A stretch of DNA of 64,000 nt from Clostridium sp. (GCF_022482905.1 NZ_JAKVOI010000001.1:2047958-2111957); one strand, 5' to 3'. Shown: positions 25,683 to 35,179, counted from the first letter of the stretch. Numbers and translations are program-made. The notes: generated from the letters alone by a model not told the origin.

Positions 25683-26810
25683 TCACCTCCCGGCTTGCTG
25701 TATTTTGTCAACATAGGCTTCCAGCATTAAATCTTCTCCAATCTTCTCCCAGGAAATATCCCTCAGTTTTATTTCATCGCATATATTTTGAATACCACTG
25801 CCATCCACCGAGGTTCTGGCATCTCTGCCTCCAAATATCTTCGGTGCAATGAAATAAACAACCTTGTCCACAATTCCCGATTCCAGTGCGGAGAAATTAA
25901 CATTTCCTCCACCCTCCAGAAGTATGCTGTCTATTCCCATCTTTCCAAGTTCCCTGACGAGAAATTTCAAATCAACCTTGTCTTCGCTGTTTTTGGGACA
26001 AACAATTATGTGTATCCCTTCCTCACTCAGAATATTGTAATTGTTTTTGTCAAAGTCCTCTGTACAAGCTATTATTATTTCTCTGTCATTTATAGTGCTG
26101 AAAATTCTCGACTCCGGTGATACACTCAGCTTTGAATCAAGGATCACAGCCTTGGAATCCCTGCTTTTACCTTTCAGTCTTGTAGTTAAAAGCGGATTAT
26201 CTTTGACAATAGTGCCTATTCCTGCCATGACCGCCATAACCCTGTTTCTCATCTCATGGACTTTTTTCCGTGAAGCTTCACCTGTTATCCATTTTGACTC
26301 CCCACTTGCTGTAGCTATCTTTCCATCCAGAGTAACTGCTGATTTCATTATGACGAACGGGATTTTTTCTGTAATGTATTTTATGAATATTTCATTCATT
26401 TTTAGAGCTTCATCCTCCATTACCCCGGTGACAACCTCTATGCCTGAATCTTTCATCATTTTTATGCCTCTTCCGGAAACAAGTGGATTCGGATCAAGAC
26501 TTCCCACCACAACTCTCTTTATTCCGGATTTTATTATAGCTGCCGCACAGGGTGGTGTTTTCCCGTAATGGGAGCAGGGTTCCAATGTGACATATAAATC
26601 AGCTCCTCCTGCCTTCTCGCCTGCATCCCTTAAAGCATATACCTCTGCATGAGGTCCTCCAAACAATTTATGATATCCTTTTCCTACAATTTCTCCATTC
26701 TTCACAACCACAGCTCCAACCAGTGGATTGGGATTTACAAAGCCTCCGCCTTCTGACGCAAGTTTCAGGGCTATTATCATATATTTCTCGTCATACTCCC
26801 TGTTTTTCAC
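25683..26810 (-). CDS. ribD: Bifunctional pyrimidine deaminase / reductase
   Basis: A 375-residue enzyme catalysing the second and third steps from GTP to riboflavin. The deaminase half has the zinc site HAEVYAL (54-60) and LEPCSHYGKTPPC (76-88). The reductase half starts near 145 with KSAVTLDGKIATASGESKWI and has LLEGGGNVN near 300. The start is GTG at 26810, after GGAAGTGATG. It is the first gene of the rib operon, 135 bases downstream of the riboswitch aptamer. Confidence 0.95.
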   Translation of the reverse strand: MKNREYDEKYMIIALKLASEGGGFVNPNPLVGAVVVKNGEIVGKGYHKLFGGPHAEVYALRDAGEKAGGADLYVTLEPCSHYGKTPPCAAAIIKSGIKRVVVGSLDPNPLVSGRGIKMMKDSGIEVVTGVMEDEALKMNEIFIKYITEKIPFVIMKSAVTLDGKIATASGESKWITGEASRKKVHEMRNRVMAVMAGIGTIVKDNPLLTTRLKGKSRDSKAVILDSKLSVSPESRIFSTINDREIIIACTEDFDKNNYNILSEEGIHIIVCPKNSEDKVDLKFLVRELGKMGIDSILLEGGGNVNFSALESGIVDKVVYFIAPKIFGGRDARTSVDGSGIQNICDEIKLRDISWEKIGEDLMLEAYVDKIQQAGR

Positions 26811-26847
26811 AATTCATCACTTCCACACATAATATTTATGGTAAACT

Positions 26848-26880
26848 CAAAAATCCCCCGAAGACAACCTTCAGGGGATA
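26848..26880 (-). terminator. Riboswitch-controlled terminator of the rib operon
   Basis: Minus strand: ATCCCCTGAAGG, loop, CTTCGGGGGAT, TTTTT. The hairpin follows the FMN aptamer and precedes ribD, the usual terminator of a transcriptional-off switch. FMN binding should favour it. Confidence 0.85.
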
Positions 26881-26944
26881 GCACAATCGAAAAACATCAA
26901 AACCTACATATGAAAATAATAAAAACCATATATAAACATTCTTT

Positions 26945-27053
26945 ACTTTCTTCCATCCAGACTTTACTGTCGGTACTGGAGTCAAACCAGTTCATGCTTG
27001 TAAAAGCTTGCGGACTATACCGCCGATCGGGAATTTCACCCTGCCCTGAAAGT
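26945..27053 (-). ncRNA. FMN riboswitch (RFN element)
   Basis: Minus strand shows the RFN core: GGGCAGGGTGAAATTCCCG, ATCGGCGGTATAGTCC, GCAAGC, TTTGACTCCAGTACCGACAGT and AAAGTCTGGATGGAAGA. The P1 helix is ACTTTC/GAAAGT at the ends given. It binds flavin mononucleotide and switches ribDEBAH off. Promoter upstream and terminator downstream are both visible. Confidence 0.96.
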
Positions 27054-27073
27054 TACTATTTAATTTTGACTAT

Positions 27074-27102
27074 ACTATATACCCTTTTTTCAACATTGTC
27101 AA
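27074..27102 (-). promoter_or_regulatory. Sigma-A promoter of the rib operon
   Basis: Minus strand TTGACA (27102-27097), 17-base spacer, TATAGT (27079-27074), about 20 bases before the aptamer. Near-consensus. Confidence 0.75.
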
Positions 27103-27172
27103 TATGAAATTTTTTTATATTAAGCTTTTCATTTATTATTGATTATATAATAAAATATTAAAAATAGAAATT

Positions 27173-27200
27173 AAACGAAAATAAACGAAAATCACGAAAA
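27173..27200. promoter_or_regulatory. Tandem AAACGAAA-type boxes upstream of rpiB
   Basis: Three CGAAA units (AAACGAAA at 27173-27180 and 27183-27190, CACGAAAA at 27193-27200) recur about every 10 bases. A copy of AAACGAAA lies at 31370-31377 before the deoR-type gene. DeoR-family proteins often bind repeated TTTCGTTT-like sites, so these are candidate operators for the nearby DeoR protein. Confidence 0.45.
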
Positions 27201-27360
27201 AACCAACTTCCATCGCAATAAATTGGCCTGACGGTCAAATTATATGTTTGGAAATACTTATCTTAAATGATAATATAAATATAAATAAAACAATAAAATT
27301 CAATAATCAATGAAACAATACAAATACAAAAAATTAAATTTCTTGAAAGGAATGATCGTT

Positions 27361-27819
27361 ATGAAAATAGCTGTAGGCTGTGATCAGAATGGATACGCAC
27401 TGAAACTGCAATTAATGGCCTTCTTAAAAGAAAAGAATATTGAATATGTTGATTTTGGTTCAAATGAAGGACAAACAGTATACTATCCTAATGTAGCTCT
27501 AAAAGTAGGTGAAGAAGTGGCAAAAGGAAACTTTGATAGAGGTATACTGGTGTGCGGTACAGGAATAGGCATGGCAATAACTGCTAACAAGATTCCAGGC
27601 ATACGGGCTGCTGTATGTCATGATATCTACTCGGCAGAAAGAGCACAAAAAAGCAACAATGCCCAGATAGCAACTTTTGGTGCCGAGATAGTAGGACCTT
27701 CTCTGGCAAAATATTTGTTGAACATATGGCTCAATTCCGAATTTGCCGATGGCAGGTCCACTCCAAAAGTAAAATTAATAAATGAAATAGACGAAAACTT
27801 CAGAAAAGAGTTAAAATAA
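27361..27819 (+). CDS. RpiB/LacAB-family sugar-phosphate isomerase, divergent
   Basis: A 152-residue isomerase of the RpiB/LacA/LacB fold, probably acting on a pentose or other sugar phosphate beside transaldolase and transketolase. Cys65 in LVCGTGIGM is the usual catalytic base. The N-terminal motif is [10 protein letters not shown], with Gln9 where RpiB has His (DHxG), and the segment [10 protein letters not shown] has Ser where E. coli RpiB has active-site His99. The changes suggest a different substrate from ribose-5-phosphate. ATG at 27361 follows AAAGGAATG; an earlier in-frame start lacks a ribosome site. It is first in a three-gene operon. Confidence 0.82.
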   Translation: MKIAVGCDQNGYALKLQLMAFLKEKNIEYVDFGSNEGQTVYYPNVALKVGEEVAKGNFDRGILVCGTGIGMAITANKIPGIRAAVCHDIYSAERAQKSNNAQIATFGAEIVGPSLAKYLLNIWLNSEFADGRSTPKVKLINEIDENFRKELK

Positions 27820-27835
27820 AACAGGAGGTACTGAT

Positions 27836-28483
27836 ATGAAACTTTTTATAGATACAGCCAATGTAGATGAAATTAGAAAGGCAGATGAAATGGGTATTAT
27901 ATGCGGTGTTACAACAAACCCGTCCTTGATTGCAAAGGAGGGCAGAGATTTTAAAGAAGTAGTAAAAGAAATCTCAACCATAGTAGACGGTCCTATAAGC
28001 GCCGAGGTAGTCGGCCTTAAATACAATGAAATGGTTGAAGAAGCAAAAGAACTTGTAAAAATACACAAGAATATAGTAATAAAAATTCCAATGACCATAG
28101 ATGGATTGAAGGCAGTAAAAATACTTTCAAAAGAAGGTATAAAAACCAATGTCACATTGATATTTTCAGCAGCCCAGGCTCTCCTTGCCGCAAGAGCAGG
28201 CGCTTCCTATGTAAGTCCCTTCCTTGGAAGACTGGACGATATAGGGGCAAACGGGATAGAACTTGTTGAACAGATATCCTCCATATTCAAAATATATAAC
28301 ATAAATACGGAAATCATATCCGCCAGTGTCAGAAGTCCCCTTCATGTAATAAACGCTGCAAAAGCAGGTTCTGATATAGCTACAGTTCCATATAAGGTTC
28401 TAATACAGATGACCAAGCACCCTTTAACGGATATAGGTATAGAAAGATTTTTGGAAGACTGGAAAACGGTTCCTAAAAAATAG
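27836..28483 (+). CDS. tal: Transaldolase, TalC/FSA-like small type
   Basis: A 215-residue class I aldolase with Schiff-base Lys83 in [23 protein letters not shown] and [14 protein letters not shown] are the family phosphate and substrate motifs. Glu57 in ISAEVV is the residue typical of true transaldolases; fructose-6-phosphate aldolases have Gln here. It therefore probably transfers dihydroxyacetone units between sedoheptulose-7-P and glyceraldehyde-3-P. AGGAGG lies 8 bases before the start. It is between the isomerase and transketolase, forming a non-oxidative pentose-phosphate unit. Confidence 0.9.
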   Translation: MKLFIDTANVDEIRKADEMGIICGVTTNPSLIAKEGRDFKEVVKEISTIVDGPISAEVVGLKYNEMVEEAKELVKIHKNIVIKIPMTIDGLKAVKILSKEGIKTNVTLIFSAAQALLAARAGASYVSPFLGRLDDIGANGIELVEQISSIFKIYNINTEIISASVRSPLHVINAAKAGSDIATVPYKVLIQMTKHPLTDIGIERFLEDWKTVPKK

Positions 28484-28500
28484 CAAAGGATGTGTTTTTA

Positions 28501-30489
28501 ATGAAGGAAAGAGAACTGGATCAACTGAGCATAAACACTATCAGACTGCTGTCTGCAGAAGCCATAGAAAAGGCCAAATCAGGACATCCCGGGCTTCCGC
28601 TAGGCTGTGCACCTATTGCATATACCCTATGGGCAAATGGAATGAAACACAATCCCGAAAATCCAGACTGGGTTGACAGGGACAGGTTCATATTGTCTGC
28701 AGGACATGGATCTGCACTTCTATATTCTCTTCTTTGTCTGTTTGAATATGGCATAACCGTAGATGATCTGAAACAATTCAGACAATGGGGAAGCAAAACT
28801 CCGGGCCATCCTGAATATGGACATACCATAGGTGTTGAAACAACAACAGGTCCATTGGGACAGGGTATTGCAAATGGCGTAGGCATGGCAATTGCGGAAG
28901 CCTATCTTGCTGAAAAATTCAACAGGCCGGGTTATCCTGTAGTCGACCACAATACCTACTGTCTTGCAGGTGACGGCTGCATGATGGAAGGCATATCTTC
29001 CGAAGCTGCATCATTGGCAGGTACTCTTGGCCTCGGAAAGTTGATTGTATTTTATGATTCAAACAATATTACCATAGAGGGAAATACGGATATGGCCTTT
29101 ACGGAAAATGTCGGCAAAAGATTCGAAGCCTACGGATGGCAGGTTCTAAGTATCAATGATGGAAATGATATCAACATCCTGGAAACAGCTATTGACGTTG
29201 CTAAAAAAGAGAAATCAAAACCTACTCTTATAATAGTAAAAACACAGATAGGCTATGGATGTCCTGAAAAACAGGGAAAGGCGTCCGCACATGGAGAACC
29301 CCTTGGAGAAGAAAACATAAAGGCCACAAAGAGATTTTTAAAATGGCAGTATGAAGGTAAATTCTTCATTCCAGAGGAAGTAAAGGAACACATGAAGAAT
29401 ATAATAGGAAATTTAAAATCGGAAGAATCCAGATGGAATACATTGAAGGCGAAATATGATAGTAAATTTCCAGAGCTGGCCAAAGAGTGGGATATATATC
29501 AAAGCAGAGATCTCCCTGTAGATCTTCTCCATGATGAAGATTTCTGGTCATTCAGCAAGGAAATGTCCACTAGAAGTGCCTCCGGAGAGATAATCAACAA
29601 ACTTGCAGACAAAATTCCAAATTTGATAGGAGGTTCTGCCGACCTGGCCCCTTCAAACAAAACCAATATGAAAAACAAGGGCGATTTTTCCAGAGAAAAC
29701 AGATCGGGCAGAAATTTGCACTTTGGGATAAGAGAACACGCCATGGCTGCAATTGCCAACGGAATATACCTTCACGGCGGACTTAGACCTTATGCGGCAA
29801 CCTTCCTGGTATTCAGCGACTACATGAAAGCATCCATGAGACTGTCCGCCTTGATGAAACTTCCTGTAATCTATATATTGACCCATGACAGCATAGGAGT
29901 AGGGGAAGACGGACCCACCCATGAGCCTATAGAGCACCTTGCCTCCTTGAGAAGCATACCAGACATGACAGTATACAGGCCTGCCGATGCAAAAGAAACA
30001 GCTGCTGCCTGGTACTATTCACTTACAAACGGAAACAGCCCTACTTCGATAGTGCTTACAAGACAAAATGTTCCACTCTACAAGGAAACTGGTAAAGATG
30101 CATTAAAAGGTGCCTATATTTTAAAGGACAGTGATAAAGAAATACCCGACCTGATATTAATGGCTTCAGGTTCCGAAGTTGAACTCATATACAAAGCCGC
30201 GAAAATACTGAAAGAAAAAGGAATAGATACAAGGGTTGTAAGTTTCCCTTCTTTTGAAGTATTCGAAAAACAGGATGAGGAGTACAAAAATAGCATACTT
30301 CCATTTTCCATAAAGAAAAGGCTTGCCGTAGAAGCCTCCTCCTCCTTTGGATGGCATAAATATGTGGGATTGGAAGGGAAAATAGTATCAATAGATCACT
30401 TTGGAGCATCTGCTCCTGCAGAAGAGCTTTTCAAGCACTATGGCTTCACAGTTGAAAACATAGTAACCATGGCTGAGGAACTCCTATAG
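28501..30489 (+). CDS. tkt: Transketolase
   Basis: A full-length, 662-residue thiamine-diphosphate enzyme. Motifs: [12 protein letters not shown] at the start, [21 protein letters not shown], the ThDP/Mg2+ motif GDGCMMEG...N near 160-190, and the pyrimidine domain with [14 protein letters not shown] near 410 and [14 protein letters not shown] near 465. The ATG at 28501 is chosen over GTG at 28492 because AAAGG lies 11 bases before it. It ends the pentose-phosphate operon and is followed by a strong terminator. Confidence 0.96.
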   Translation: MKERELDQLSINTIRLLSAEAIEKAKSGHPGLPLGCAPIAYTLWANGMKHNPENPDWVDRDRFILSAGHGSALLYSLLCLFEYGITVDDLKQFRQWGSKTPGHPEYGHTIGVETTTGPLGQGIANGVGMAIAEAYLAEKFNRPGYPVVDHNTYCLAGDGCMMEGISSEAASLAGTLGLGKLIVFYDSNNITIEGNTDMAFTENVGKRFEAYGWQVLSINDGNDINILETAIDVAKKEKSKPTLIIVKTQIGYGCPEKQGKASAHGEPLGEENIKATKRFLKWQYEGKFFIPEEVKEHMKNIIGNLKSEESRWNTLKAKYDSKFPELAKEWDIYQSRDLPVDLLHDEDFWSFSKEMSTRSASGEIINKLADKIPNLIGGSADLAPSNKTNMKNKGDFSRENRSGRNLHFGIREHAMAAIANGIYLHGGLRPYAATFLVFSDYMKASMRLSALMKLPVIYILTHDSIGVGEDGPTHEPIEHLASLRSIPDMTVYRPADAKETAAAWYYSLTNGNSPTSIVLTRQNVPLYKETGKDALKGAYILKDSDKEIPDLILMASGSEVELIYKAAKILKEKGIDTRVVSFPSFEVFEKQDEEYKNSILPFSIKKRLAVEASSSFGWHKYVGLEGKIVSIDHFGASAPAEELFKHYGFTVENIVTMAEELL

Positions 30490-30493
30490 TTTC

Positions 30494-30527
30494 AAAAGCT
30501 ATCCGGATCAATCCTGGATAGCTTTTT
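30494..30527. terminator. Bidirectional terminator between tkt and deoR-type gene
   Basis: AAAAGCTATCC (30494-30504) pairs with GGATAGCTTTT (30516-30526), followed by T residues on the plus strand and flanked by A residues that serve as a T-run on the minus strand. Confidence 0.85.
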
Positions 30528-31302
30528 CCATATCCCTTTGTGCAACTATAACATCTATTCCGCATTTCTCGTACTTTTCAAGAATATCCTTTTGTGAATT
30601 GTAATCGGTAATTATAGTATCTACCTGTTTTGAATCTGCAAAACTTGATATTGAATTGACTTCAAGCTTGGAAAAGTCCAGCATGGCCACAACTTTCCTT
30701 GCTCTTGATATAAGAAGTTTTTTCAATTCCGCCTCATATATATTGAATTCCGTAAGTCCTTCCTCCATAGTAAATCCTCTTGCAGACAAGAATGCCACAT
30801 CGGCATTGATCTGTGAAATCAGATTTTTACCCATAAGCCCCTCTAATGAACCGGACTTTGGTCTTACAACTCCTCCTACAAGAATTACATTTATATTGTT
30901 GTTGTCCTTTAGTTCAAGTGCAGTATATATTCCATTTGTTATCACAGTGATTCTAAAATCAGTTTTATTCAAATACTTTGCAAAAGACATTGATGTAGAA
31001 CTTGCATCTATTATGATACACTGGCCATCCTTTACAAGATCATAGGCCTTTTTCCCTATTGCATTTTTTTCATTCTGATTTTTGCTTTTTCTGCTTGGAA
31101 AACTCAGCTCTCTCTGTATTGTCTGTGGAAGCACTGCTCCACCATGAATTCTCTTTATGAGGCCGTCCTTTTCCAGTTTGTTCAAGTCGTTTCTTATAGT
31201 GCAGGCAGAAACATTTATCAGCTTACTCAGCCCGTCAGTAGTTACTTTTTTATCCTTATACAACAACTCCAATATTTTATTGTGTCTTTCAAAAGCAAGC
31301 AT
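30508..31302 (-). CDS. DeoR-family transcriptional regulator
   Basis: A 264-residue repressor: N-terminal helix-turn-helix (KKVTTDGLSKLINVSACTIRND, about 18-40, then KDGLIKRIHGGAV) and a C-terminal sugar-phosphate sensor domain with VITNGIYTALEL, GGVVRPKSGSLEG and FLSARGFTMEEGLTEFN. Members bind phosphorylated sugars. It converges with the rpiB-tal-tkt operon, and both upstream regions contain AAACGAAA boxes, so control of that operon and of itself is likely but inferred. Confidence 0.9.
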   Translation of the reverse strand: MLAFERHNKILELLYKDKKVTTDGLSKLINVSACTIRNDLNKLEKDGLIKRIHGGAVLPQTIQRELSFPSRKSKNQNEKNAIGKKAYDLVKDGQCIIIDASSTSMSFAKYLNKTDFRITVITNGIYTALELKDNNNINVILVGGVVRPKSGSLEGLMGKNLISQINADVAFLSARGFTMEEGLTEFNIYEAELKKLLISRARKVVAMLDFSKLEVNSISSFADSKQVDTIITDYNSQKDILEKYEKCGIDVIVAQRDMEKAIQD

Positions 31303-31369
31303 TATTGACCCTCTTTTCTTTTATCCTCTAATCTAAATCAACAAATAAAAAACAATAAACAAGTCTAAT

Positions 31370-31377
31370 AAACGAAA
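31370..31377. promoter_or_regulatory. AAACGAAA box upstream of deoR-type gene
   Basis: Same 8-mer as the tandem boxes at 27173-27190, about 70 bases before the regulator start, with related AATAAAC repeats beside it. Candidate autoregulatory site. Confidence 0.35.
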
Positions 31378-31450
31378 TCATACAAAATTAAAATGAAAGA
31401 AAAACCTTATTAAATAATTATATCAAATAATAACGCCAATAAAAACTATA

Positions 31451-31472
31451 AATTTTATATTTATATAAAATT
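31451..31472. promoter_or_regulatory. Perfect AT-rich palindrome upstream of MetH-activation-like gene
   Basis: AATTTTATAT (31451-31460) and ATATAAAATT (31463-31472) are exact complements with a two-base centre. It lies about 60 bases before the next gene and could be an operator; the AT content makes chance occurrence possible. Confidence 0.3.
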
Positions 31473-31534
31473 ATGATGGTGTATAATAATTAGTAAATGT
31501 TCTACCATTCAATTTTTCAGCGGGGGTATCCAAT

Positions 31535-32167
31535 ATGACCGTAATTACGGATTTTACATTCAAATTAAATAAACTCCAGACTATAAATTCGCTCCTTGGC
31601 TTTGAGAACTTCATGGATAAAAATGAATTGTCCATATTATATGATTCACTTTTACCGGTACTCTATGATACTGTACATCCCTATGGAATTTTCAATATTG
31701 AAAAAAGTACTGCTTTTCCCTGCATGGATAAATACACATATGCAATTCCCTGTATAATTACCTTGGGTGCCCACATAGGTGAAAAAATAGATGACTATTT
31801 CTCCCTTAAAAAACTGTCTGAGGGAATTATGCTCAATTCCATGGCAAATTCCTATTTATTTGAAATAAGTTCTCAGTTGTTTGAAAAAATATATATGAAA
31901 ACCTTTATGATTCATATTGGATTAAGCCCGAGGCTGTCACCCGGGGGCTGTGAACTGCCAGTTGAATATGGAAAATTTATATTGGAAAACCTGAAAAGCT
32001 TCAGAATTTTTGATATTACTGTAAACGAAAATTATATGTTGAATCCTCTACATTCAATGGCCTATATGTATGGAGCGGATGAAATGATACCTTTAAATAA
32101 AAATGACCATGACTGCGGCAGCTGTCCATCAAGAAAATCTTGCACCATGAGAAAGGATCTGATCTAG
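31535..32167 (+). CDS. Stand-alone MetH activation-domain-like protein with Cys cluster
   Basis: A 210-residue protein. The middle and end resemble the SAM-binding activation domain of cobalamin-dependent methionine synthase in Firmicutes: ITLGAHIGEKIDDYF, LSPGGCELPVEYGKFIL (family RFSPGYGDLPLE-Q) and LNPLHSMAYMYG. The C-terminal CGSCPSRKSCTMR adds four cysteines that could bind a metal or Fe-S cluster. Such stand-alone proteins may reactivate corrinoid methyltransferases, a plausible role in a corrinoid-using anaerobe. Its stop is immediately followed by the ATG of the next gene. Identification is by motif only. Confidence 0.65.
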   Translation: MTVITDFTFKLNKLQTINSLLGFENFMDKNELSILYDSLLPVLYDTVHPYGIFNIEKSTAFPCMDKYTYAIPCIITLGAHIGEKIDDYFSLKKLSEGIMLNSMANSYLFEISSQLFEKIYMKTFMIHIGLSPRLSPGGCELPVEYGKFILENLKSFRIFDITVNENYMLNPLHSMAYMYGADEMIPLNKNDHDCGSCPSRKSCTMRKDLI

Positions 32168-33067
32168 ATGAATTTAAACAAAATAAATGGCAACACATAT
32201 TATGTAGATGCAGCTACGAATTCCGGAATATTCAAATTCAAAAACAGAAACTGCCTTATCGTAGATACAGGCCTAAGCAACAGTGCAGCAAAAAAGCTTG
32301 ACCTTATACTTGTAGAAAACAAACTTCACCCAAAATATATAATAAATACGCACAGCCACCTGGACCACTGCGGCGGAAATACATACTTCCGTCAAAATTA
32401 TCCCGGTATAACCGTATATGCTTCAAAAAATGAAAAGCTGTTTATGGAAAATGAATATCTCCATCCATCTATTCTGAGTTCAGCCTATCCCCTGAAAATG
32501 CTTAACAAGAGCAATAAACCCATTGATGTGGATTTTGTACTCGACTACGGAGTAAACAAGATTGGAGATGACAAATTCAATATAATACCATTGCCCGGAC
32601 ATTCAGTAGAACACATAGGAATAATAACTCCTGACAGAGTCTGCTTTTTAGGTGATTCCATATTCAGTTCCGAAATACTGGACAAATACTCTTTTCCATA
32701 CTTGTACAATATATCGGATAGTCTTGATTCCTTGGGAAGTATCAATGAAATTGATGCTGATTATTTTTTAATAAGTCATTCTGAGAGGCTGATTATAAAA
32801 GAGGATATGCCTTCATTAATAGACAAAAATGTTAAAAACATAGAAAATTACAGGGATGAAATACTTGAACTTCTGGAGCAGCCGCTTACAAGAGAAGAAA
32901 TTCTTGAAAATATAACCATTTTAAGCAGCTTGAAACTTGACTTCAATGAATATTATCTCAATTTTGCCGGAGTATCCGCGTTCATATCATACCTGTACAA
33001 CAGCAGGCTGATAGACTGCACAATAGAAGACGGGAAATTATATTATTTCAAGTCAAAAAATAGTTAA
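32168..33067 (+). CDS. Metallo-beta-lactamase-fold hydrolase
   Basis: A 299-residue enzyme with the dinuclear metal motif HSHLDHCGG (His62, His64, Asp66, His67), LPGHSVEHIG for the third His, and FLGDSIF for the bridging Asp. The last 90 residues are a helical/winged region seen in MBL proteins of the glyoxalase-II-like type. The ATG follows the previous stop directly, so the two proteins are translationally coupled and probably work together. The substrate is unknown. Confidence 0.85.
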   Translation: MNLNKINGNTYYVDAATNSGIFKFKNRNCLIVDTGLSNSAAKKLDLILVENKLHPKYIINTHSHLDHCGGNTYFRQNYPGITVYASKNEKLFMENEYLHPSILSSAYPLKMLNKSNKPIDVDFVLDYGVNKIGDDKFNIIPLPGHSVEHIGIITPDRVCFLGDSIFSSEILDKYSFPYLYNISDSLDSLGSINEIDADYFLISHSERLIIKEDMPSLIDKNVKNIENYRDEILELLEQPLTREEILENITILSSLKLDFNEYYLNFAGVSAFISYLYNSRLIDCTIEDGKLYYFKSKNS

Positions 33068-33096
33068 GCCCGCAATGTCCTCATTGTGGGTTTAAC
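33063..33096. terminator. Bidirectional terminator between convergent genes
   Basis: GTTAAGCCCGCAATG (33063-33077) pairs with CATTGTGGGTTTAAC (33082-33096). It overlaps the stop codon of the MBL gene and faces the propeller gene end. Confidence 0.82.
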
Positions 33097-33097
33097 T

Positions 33098-34153
33098 CTA
33101 TTCAAACAGGCTTCCTAAAATTTTGTTTCCATCCCTGCTCACTACTCCATAATTGTATACTCCAACCAGGTATCCATCATAATGTACTGATTTTCCAGTT
33201 GTCAGCTCTGTCACGGTATTTTTGCCAGGATCATTTATATATATCCTTCCATCCCTGACTACGTATATATTCTTTTTGTCACAAGCAGATGACAATTGAT
33301 ATGTCTTCCAGCTGCTCCTTGGTTGAGTTAAATCAGCTACAAATATCTTGCTTATCCTGTTATTCTCCCCATTTCCTATGTATATACGGTCATTATTATC
33401 CGTATCCAGCAAATAATGCAGGCCATTCTCACCGGTAGCTATTACTTCCTGACTTCTTCCAATCCTTATTCTATTTGTACTTCTGTCCTCATAGACGATC
33501 TGGTCTCCATCCTGGTTGTTTATGGCAGCTATATTACCAAGTTGAATACCGCCGAATCTCACAAGATTCATCTGAGTCATACGATTTATCCTGTATATCC
33601 TGCTCGTCTGTCCCTCTGCTCCGGATGTTACATAAGTTACATTGCTCGCCCCCGAAAAAGTTATCTTCTTTACTTCATAGTCGCTGTCCGGCAGAAGTAT
33701 TTCAAGCACCTGATTTGAATCATTTTTTCGCTCCGTAGTTGAATCCCTCTTTGCGTCATAGGCAACAAATTTCAGATAACTCGAACCCGCCCTTGAAAAT
33801 TTTTCTGCCATAAGTATTACGTCACTGTCAAGATCCCACCTGTAATAGGACAGTTCTGAGCCGTCCTCCATAGTTACTTCTTTTTTATCGTCTTTATCTG
33901 TATCGATTACGTATATACTTTCACCTTCACAATAGGATATATAGTTTCCATTGTGGGATACCTTTATATCCTCTGCATCTTCAGGAACCTTTACTTTTAT
34001 TTTTGTATGATTCTTTTTAGATGATATGTCAACTTTTTTTATGCTGAAATTCATCTCGTCTCCCATATAAAATCTGTCTATGAAAAACAAACCTGCCAGT
34101 TCAAAAATTACAGGTATCAAAGTCCAGACAATTATCCTCTTAAGTATTTTCAT
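33098..34153 (-). CDS. Membrane-anchored beta-propeller-like protein
   Basis: A 351-residue protein with one N-terminal membrane segment (about 5-25). The rest consists of repeated beta-rich blocks such as KVSHNGNYISYCEGESIYVIDTD, DSDVILMAEKFSR, NDRIYIGNGENNRISKIFV and DKKNIYVVRDGRIYIND, which look like propeller blades outside the cell. No enzyme motif is seen. It follows the phosphodiester glycosidase gene by 15 bases in the same direction, so the pair probably shares an envelope job. The precise function is unknown. Confidence 0.7.
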   Translation of the reverse strand: MKILKRIIVWTLIPVIFELAGLFFIDRFYMGDEMNFSIKKVDISSKKNHTKIKVKVPEDAEDIKVSHNGNYISYCEGESIYVIDTDKDDKKEVTMEDGSELSYYRWDLDSDVILMAEKFSRAGSSYLKFVAYDAKRDSTTERKNDSNQVLEILLPDSDYEVKKITFSGASNVTYVTSGAEGQTSRIYRINRMTQMNLVRFGGIQLGNIAAINNQDGDQIVYEDRSTNRIRIGRSQEVIATGENGLHYLLDTDNNDRIYIGNGENNRISKIFVADLTQPRSSWKTYQLSSACDKKNIYVVRDGRIYINDPGKNTVTELTTGKSVHYDGYLVGVYNYGVVSRDGNKILGSLFE

Positions 34154-34168
34154 CGAGACTACACTCCT

Positions 34169-35179
34169 CTAAGGTTTTACATATATTGCGGTAGCTACAG
34201 TTCTCTCACCATTCCAGTCACAAGGATTGTTTATCACCTCGCCGTCAAAATACATGGTAGCAGATGATCCTCCGTCAAGACTCGTTGCATTTACTACTCC
34301 CCTCTGAAGGAGTATGGTTTGAACTTCCTTTAGTGTGGCACCAAGCTTTATACCTCTTCTTCCATCAATTACAACCATTACGATGGTACCATCAGCCTTT
34401 TGACCTATGGCAGTTCGAGGATTTCGTCCCACTGAATCCACAGAAACAGTTTTACCGTTTATAATAAGTGCATCCTGAAAAGAGAGGGCTTCCGTCACAC
34501 CCTGGGACAGTAGATCATTCAAGCTGTGCCTTCCCACTATCAACTTTCCATCCGGAGTAAATGCCGCAACACTTGCCATCTTCTCGGAAGAATTAACAGG
34601 GTTTATACTCTTGCCCTCGGAGATTACAATTCCCTCGGGTATTCCTCCCGTACCTACCCATTGTTTGCCGTTTGAGGCCCTGTCTGTAAATCCACCGCCA
34701 TTTATTGCTGCAACTGCATTATGGTCCTGGGCTATTTCACTGGTTTTCTCACCTACCTGTCCAAGTCTTTTGGTATATCCTATTCTCATTCTTGTGGGAT
34801 CTTTTACTTCAAGTATGTACCCGTCAAATCTGCTTCCAGCCCTGCTTGGTATGTCATATCTCTCTATTCCCTTGTCATTTCGGTGTTCTATGCTGACACC
34901 GCTTTGATCCTCAGTTTCATCCCCGGATATTTCACCGCTTCTATTTTTGGCCATTATTTCATCTATTTTTTCTTTTGACAAAAATGCAGTTGCTATGTAT
35001 TGATGGGTAAAGGTTAGCATTGCCGTGTTTACAACCATATCCCTCACTCCTGTAAATGGTCCGTAAAATACCAGCAGCGGTGATGTTACTACAACAACTA
35101 TAAGTTCATATATTATAAAAAGCAGAAACATCCTGAAAGTCTTTTTCTTTTTTTTCCTGGCCCTTTTTTGGCTCCCCAT
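34169..35179 (-). CDS. Phosphodiester glycosidase (NAGPA/DUF2233) family membrane protein
   Basis: A 336-residue protein. A highly basic start is followed by one or two membrane helices (about 15-60). The extracellular domain has DHNAVAAINGGGFTD, VGRNPRTAIGQKADGTIVMVVIDGRR and the C-terminal TSLDGGSSATMYFDG, the signature of the uncovering-enzyme/NAGPA fold. Family members cleave sugar phosphodiester links or act in exopolysaccharide turnover. The ATG at 35179 has GGAGG 10 bases upstream; a longer frame to 35233 lacks one. It heads a two-gene operon. Confidence 0.85.
   Translation of the reverse strand: MGSQKRARKKKKKTFRMFLLFIIYELIVVVVTSPLLVFYGPFTGVRDMVVNTAMLTFTHQYIATAFLSKEKIDEIMAKNRSGEISGDETEDQSGVSIEHRNDKGIERYDIPSRAGSRFDGYILEVKDPTRMRIGYTKRLGQVGEKTSEIAQDHNAVAAINGGGFTDRASNGKQWVGTGGIPEGIVISEGKSINPVNSSEKMASVAAFTPDGKLIVGRHSLNDLLSQGVTEALSFQDALIINGKTVSVDSVGRNPRTAIGQKADGTIVMVVIDGRRGIKLGATLKEVQTILLQRGVVNATSLDGGSSATMYFDGEVINNPCDWNGERTVATAIYVKP

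Noticed and set aside
26041-26568. 175-codon open frame on the plus strand opposite ribD
   Set aside because: It is antisense to an intact ribD, has no ribosome site and no family resemblance.
27836-28483. Fructose-6-phosphate aldolase (FSA) reading
   Set aside because: Glu57 is the transaldolase residue; FSA has Gln at this place.
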